From the NCBI RefSeq assembly GCF_018882245.1, contig NZ_JACVOV010000002.1:186001-250000 (forward strand): a stretch of 64,000 nt of DNA. The letters are read 5' to 3'. A model generated the notes under the pieces. It was not told the DNA's origin, ran no database searches, and saw only the letters and a list, made by a program, of their open reading frames with translations. Source of the DNA: Polynucleobacter sp. AP-Capit-er-40B-B4 (GTDB lineage Bacteria; Pseudomonadota; Gammaproteobacteria; Burkholderiales; Burkholderiaceae). The first letter of the stretch is position 1. Each line of letters opens with the position of its first letter. The translations under genes were made by a program, and so were the position numbers. This document shows positions 61,359 through 64,000 of this stretch, piece after piece.

Positions 61359-61386
61359 AAAAGCCACCCGAAGGTGGCTTTTTTTA
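61359..61386. terminator. Bidirectional intrinsic terminator
   Basis: A perfect 10-bp stem (AAAAGCCACC / GGTGGCTTTT) with a CGAA loop and a following T-run, between the nitroreductase gene and the convergent phasin gene. Confidence 0.93.
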
Positions 61387-61407
61387 ACACTAAAACTAAT
61401 CAGCTAA

Positions 61408-61983
61408 TTAAGCAGAAGCTTTACGGCTTTTAGCAGCTGGCTTAGCAACAGCGTATTGACCTTGAATGTTTGCCATAGCAGCATCAACACTCTTCTCAAA
61501 GTTAGCAAATGCGTCAGTTGCAGATGCGCGAACTTGGTCGAACTGTTGGAGTGAAGACTCAAATGCAGTTTTGAATGCAGAAACAAACGCCTCAGAACCA
61601 GCAGGAGCTGTCTTAGTAGCTTCTTTAACAAACTTAACCAAATCAGCACGTGCGTCATCAATAGAAGCGTCAACTACTTGAGCAACTTCTTTGTTACCGT
61701 TACGAACTACTTGGTTTACTTTAGCTTGGTAAGCAGCAGCGTATTTAGCAGCTTCTTGAGCAGCTTCTGGCTGAGCTAATTTAGCCAATTGTTGTGGATC
61801 TTTGATTGCTAACAATTGTGAGCTTGCATCTTGAGCAACAACTAAAGCATCTTTAGCAGCAGCTTGGTTGATTTCAGCTAACTCTTGAGCGCTTTCAACA
61901 GCAACTTGTGCCAAATGTTTAGCGTTTTCGATTGCTTTAGCTTGTGCATTAGCAAATTGATCGTTTAATTGAGTTTGAAACAT
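61408..61983 (-). CDS. Phasin family protein (paralogue 2)
   Basis: A 191-residue helical, Ala-rich protein with phasin features: F-Q-T-Q-L-N-D-Q-F-A-N-A-Q start, E-S-A-Q-E-L-A-E-I-N and a final F-A-N-F-E-K-S-V-D block. It shares the latter two with the phasin at 53739. Repeated use of a few codons suggests strong expression, as for the main granule-coating phasin. A tail rich in Lys, Ala and Pro ends the protein. No PHA synthase is in the window. Confidence 0.93.
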   Translation of the reverse strand: MFQTQLNDQFANAQAKAIENAKHLAQVAVESAQELAEINQAAAKDALVVAQDASSQLLAIKDPQQLAKLAQPEAAQEAAKYAAAYQAKVNQVVRNGNKEVAQVVDASIDDARADLVKFVKEATKTAPAGSEAFVSAFKTAFESSLQQFDQVRASATDAFANFEKSVDAAMANIQGQYAVAKPAAKSRKASA

Positions 61984-62067
61984 GATTTATCCTAACTTTA
62001 GTTAATTGTGTTTTTTTATTGCGATGCACCATTTTAAGAGCCACATTTTCCAAAAGCAAGATATTTT

Positions 62068-62082
62068 TGTTGCAAAGCAACA
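62068..62082. promoter_or_regulatory. Candidate operator upstream of phasin 2
   Basis: TGTTGC-AAA-GCAACA is a perfect 6-bp inverted repeat about 90 bases before the phasin ATG. PhaR regulators of phasin genes bind TGC/GCA-type palindromes, so it is a candidate PhaR site. A looser TTGC-GAT-GCA repeat lies at 62019-62028. The rest of the 234-base gap (61984-62217) shows no gene. Confidence 0.4.
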
Positions 62083-62217
62083 TATTTTTTACTAAACCGC
62101 ATTTCAAGGCTTTAAATGAGGTATATCAATAACTTAGATATAAGCTCTTTAGATTTAAATGCCTAATAATTAGGCAGAAATTGCCAGCAGGGGCGCAAAC
62201 TTCTGAGCAAAATACCT

Positions 62218-62913
62218 CTATTTAACCCAGGTAGTAAATTCTTCAGCGGCAACTCTGGGGGTGTGAAAGGTATTCACTAAGGCGTTTTTATCTGCATAGC
62301 CAAGTGCCATACCGCACACAAGCATCTCATTCTCCTGAGCGCCAATAGCGGGCAAGATGATCTTTGCGTAATCATTCCAGGCGGCTTGCGGGCATGTATC
62401 CAAACCCTCACCTCTTGCGGCGACCATGATGTTTTGTAAGAACATGCCATAGTCAAGCATTGAGCCTCTACCAAGCTCCTTGTCGATTGTGAAAAATAGA
62501 CATACGGGAGCACCAAATGCTTCAAAGTTTTTGCGATGCTGTGCATGCATCTTGTCTTTATCGCCCTTAGTAATTCCTAGTAATCCATATAAGCCCCAAC
62601 CATTTTCACGACGCCTATCGATGTAGGGACTAAACCATTTAGCAGGGTAATACTCATAAGCAGGTTGATATTCTTTTGCCAACTCGGGATTGGCAGCAAT
62701 ACTGTCATACGCTGCACAGACTTTTTCACATAGATCCTTGAGAGCAGTCCCTTCTATGACATAAGTTTTCCAAGGTTGCGTATTGGTGCCAGAAGGTGCG
62801 CGAGCAGAGATATTGAGTAGCTTGAGAATGACTTCTTTTGAAACACCCTCTTTTGTGAATGCACGCACTGACATGCGAGATGTAATTGCCTCAGCCGGGG
62901 TTAATGCTTTCAT
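62218..62913 (-). CDS. Nitroreductase family protein
   Basis: A 231-residue FMN-binding nitroreductase. The R-M-S-V-R-A-F-T and R-A-P-S-G-T-N-T-Q-P-W-K segments hold the flavin phosphate contacts. The A-A-R-G-E-G-L-D-T-C-P-Q region and the M-A-L-G-Y-A-D end complete the fold. It is distinct from the gene at 60701 and closer to the NfnB/YdjA-like group. The substrate is unknown. It follows the YcaO gene by 33 bases on the same strand. Confidence 0.92.
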   Translation of the reverse strand: MKALTPAEAITSRMSVRAFTKEGVSKEVILKLLNISARAPSGTNTQPWKTYVIEGTALKDLCEKVCAAYDSIAANPELAKEYQPAYEYYPAKWFSPYIDRRRENGWGLYGLLGITKGDKDKMHAQHRKNFEAFGAPVCLFFTIDKELGRGSMLDYGMFLQNIMVAARGEGLDTCPQAAWNDYAKIILPAIGAQENEMLVCGMALGYADKNALVNTFHTPRVAAEEFTTWVK

Positions 62914-62946
62914 TACTGACCTTTGAAGATTAAATATATTGATAAC

Positions 62947-64000
62947 TTAAAGACTCTTCTTGGCCCGCGCCTGATGCAGCTTTCTATAGCTGTCAATTAG
63001 GCGATGGTGCCTATCAAGCCCCTCTAGCTGCATACTCGTTGGCATTAATCCGAAGAAGCGAACGCTGCCATCGATAGAGCCAAGCACGGCATCCATACGC
63101 GCATCGCCATACATCCGGCGGAAGTTCACTTCGTAATCAGCCATTTCAAGCTCATCATCTAGCAAGACTTCCAGGGCCGCATCCATTGCTTGGTAAAACA
63201 ATTTGCGCTCGACCGTATTGTCGTTGTACTGCAGAAAGGCGCCAACTAAGTCATGCGCCTCTTCATACTGTTTTAAAGCGAGTTGAATCAGTAGCTTTAA
63301 TTCAAGCACCGTTAACTGACCCCAAACGGTATTCTCATCAAACTCTATTCCAATGAGCGTAGCGATATCGCCATACTCATCAAGCTCATTATTTTCTAAG
63401 CGCTCGAGCAGGGATGCTAAGCGTGCATCATCCAAACGAGATAAATTCAGGATATCCTCACGGAATAACAATGCTTTGTTAGTGTTATCCCATACAAGAT
63501 CTTCGATTGGGTAGACCTCAGAATATCCCGGCACCAAAATTCGGCAGGCAGTTGCCCCTAACTCGTCATATACCGCTACATAAACCTCTTTACCGAGCTC
63601 TTTGAGGATGCCAAATAAAGTTTCGGCTTCTTTTACATTCGAATCTTCACCCTTGCTCGAGAAATCCCAATCTACGAATTGATAATCAGACTTTGCACTG
63701 AAGAAGCGCCACGATACGATCCCACTGGAATCAATAAAGTGCTCAACAAAGTTATTAGGTTCGGTCACTGCTTCACTGGAAAAGGTGGGCGGGGGTAAAT
63801 CATTAAGACCTTCTAAGCTACGGCCCTGCAATAACTCCGTCAGACTCCGTTCTAGAGCAACTTCTAAGCTGGGATGCGCACCAAAAGAGGCAAACACACC
63901 ACCCGTGCGTGGATTCATTAAAGTGACACACATCACTGGGTAGATACCGCCAAGCGATGCATCCTTTACCAAGACTGGGAAGCCCTGCTCTTCTAGACTT
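62947..64000 (-). CDS. ycaO: YcaO-family protein (E. coli YcaO type), C-terminal part; runs off right edge
   Basis: At least 350 residues are visible with no stop at the right edge, so the start lies outside the window. The visible part opens inside the YcaO domain (L-G-G-I-Y-P-V-M-C-V, then F-G-A-H-P-S-L-E-V-A-L-E-R) and runs through the E-L-L-Q-G-R segment into a helical C-terminal region. It matches E. coli YcaO, which is implicated in RimO-dependent methylthiolation of ribosomal protein S12; other YcaO enzymes form azolines or thioamides. No precursor-peptide gene is nearby, favouring the housekeeping role. Confidence 0.9.
   Translation of the reverse strand, partial: SLEEQGFPVLVKDASLGGIYPVMCVTLMNPRTGGVFASFGAHPSLEVALERSLTELLQGRSLEGLNDLPPPTFSSEAVTEPNNFVEHFIDSSGIVSWRFFSAKSDYQFVDWDFSSKGEDSNVKEAETLFGILKELGKEVYVAVYDELGATACRILVPGYSEVYPIEDLVWDNTNKALLFREDILNLSRLDDARLASLLERLENNELDEYGDIATLIGIEFDENTVWGQLTVLELKLLIQLALKQYEEAHDLVGAFLQYNDNTVERKLFYQAMDAALEVLLDDELEMADYEVNFRRMYGDARMDAVLGSIDGSVRFFGLMPTSMQLEGLDRHHRLIDSYRKLHQARAKKSL

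Noticed and set aside
61404..61673. Leucine-rich 89-codon frame overlapping phasin 2
   Set aside because: It is a frame-shifted reading of the Ala/Gln-rich phasin gene, produced by its repeated codons.
62114..62130. FNR-like site (ATGAG-GTAT-ATCAA) between phasin 2 and the nitroreductase
   Set aside because: One half-site has two mismatches and no -10 element at proper spacing was evident.
1..64000. CRISPR arrays, transposons, prophage, tRNA or rRNA genes
   Set aside because: No regularly spaced repeats, transposase or integrase motifs, or tRNA-like or rRNA sequence were seen in any gap.

Overview
The window looks like a chromosomal segment of a free-living betaproteobacterium of the order Burkholderiales, most like the freshwater genus Polynucleobacter. 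This is inferred from gene content: many Bug/TTT-type and TAXI-type solute receptors, moderate-to-low GC by eye, two phasins, a microaerobic cbb3 oxidase cluster under an Fnr regulator, and short intergenic gaps. No rRNA, tRNA, insertion sequence, prophage or CRISPR array was seen, and no gap between genes exceeds about 300 bases.

Layout. (1) 1-1099: heme uptake on the minus strand, with a TonB-like protein, a 59-aa HemP and the start of an outer-membrane receptor that runs off the left edge. (2) 1100-4735: a minus-strand operon of TTT receptor, carboxymuconolactone decarboxylase-like protein, pirin and a methyltransferase. (3) 4824-8680: a plus-strand run of trhO, a D-2-hydroxyacid dehydrogenase, two half-size chromate transporters and a TTT receptor, closed by a strong terminator. 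(4) 8722-12147: crcB, a DODA-type dioxygenase, two very small genes, a site-2 protease, cytochrome c' and cytochrome b561. (5) 12191-21642: an MFS exporter, then a probable hydroxy-acid or sugar-acid catabolic locus. That locus holds two paralogous 3-hydroxyacyl-CoA dehydrogenase-like proteins, a 2-hydroxyacid dehydrogenase, a DapA-family lyase, a TAXI receptor with a fused TRAP permease, and an enolase-superfamily enzyme. (6) 21708-26553: an M23 peptidase, a universal stress protein, DUF2177, SulP and a SafE-like membrane protein.

(7) 26630-36593: Fnr and the complete cbb3 oxidase region, ccoI-ccoS-ccoN-ccoO-ccoQ-ccoP-ccoG-ccoH plus a coupled 86-aa membrane protein. A perfect FNR box with a class II -10 element lies in front of ccoN. 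(8) 36680-40667: a TTT receptor, a 2OG-Fe dioxygenase, a membrane-anchored TAXI protein and an SDR. (9) 40682-47483: a full System I cytochrome c maturation operon, ccmABCDEFGHI, whose adjacent genes nearly all overlap. Regions 7 and 9 fit together: CcmA-I attaches the hemes that CcoO and CcoP need, CcoG/H/I/S assemble and metallate the oxidase, and Fnr switches the oxidase on when oxygen is low.

(10) 47685-53720: a WrbA-like flavoprotein, a quinone reductase, DUF2452, a lipoprotein Cu-Zn superoxide dismutase, a DUF3833/chalcone-isomerase-like/DCC-thiol trio, and a divergent DUF2237-histone deacetylase-like pair. (11) 53739-64000: two phasin paralogues, DUF1345, an outer-membrane barrel with an exported amidohydrolase, ahpC-ahpF with an intercistronic UUCG hairpin, two nitroreductases, and a YcaO-family gene that runs off the right edge.

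The least explained material is the enolase/TRAP catabolic locus, the DUF3833-CHI-DCC / DUF2237-HDAC module, the small membrane protein coupled to ccoH, and several very small genes (hemP, ccoQ, ccoS and three unnamed ones) that are easy to miss.
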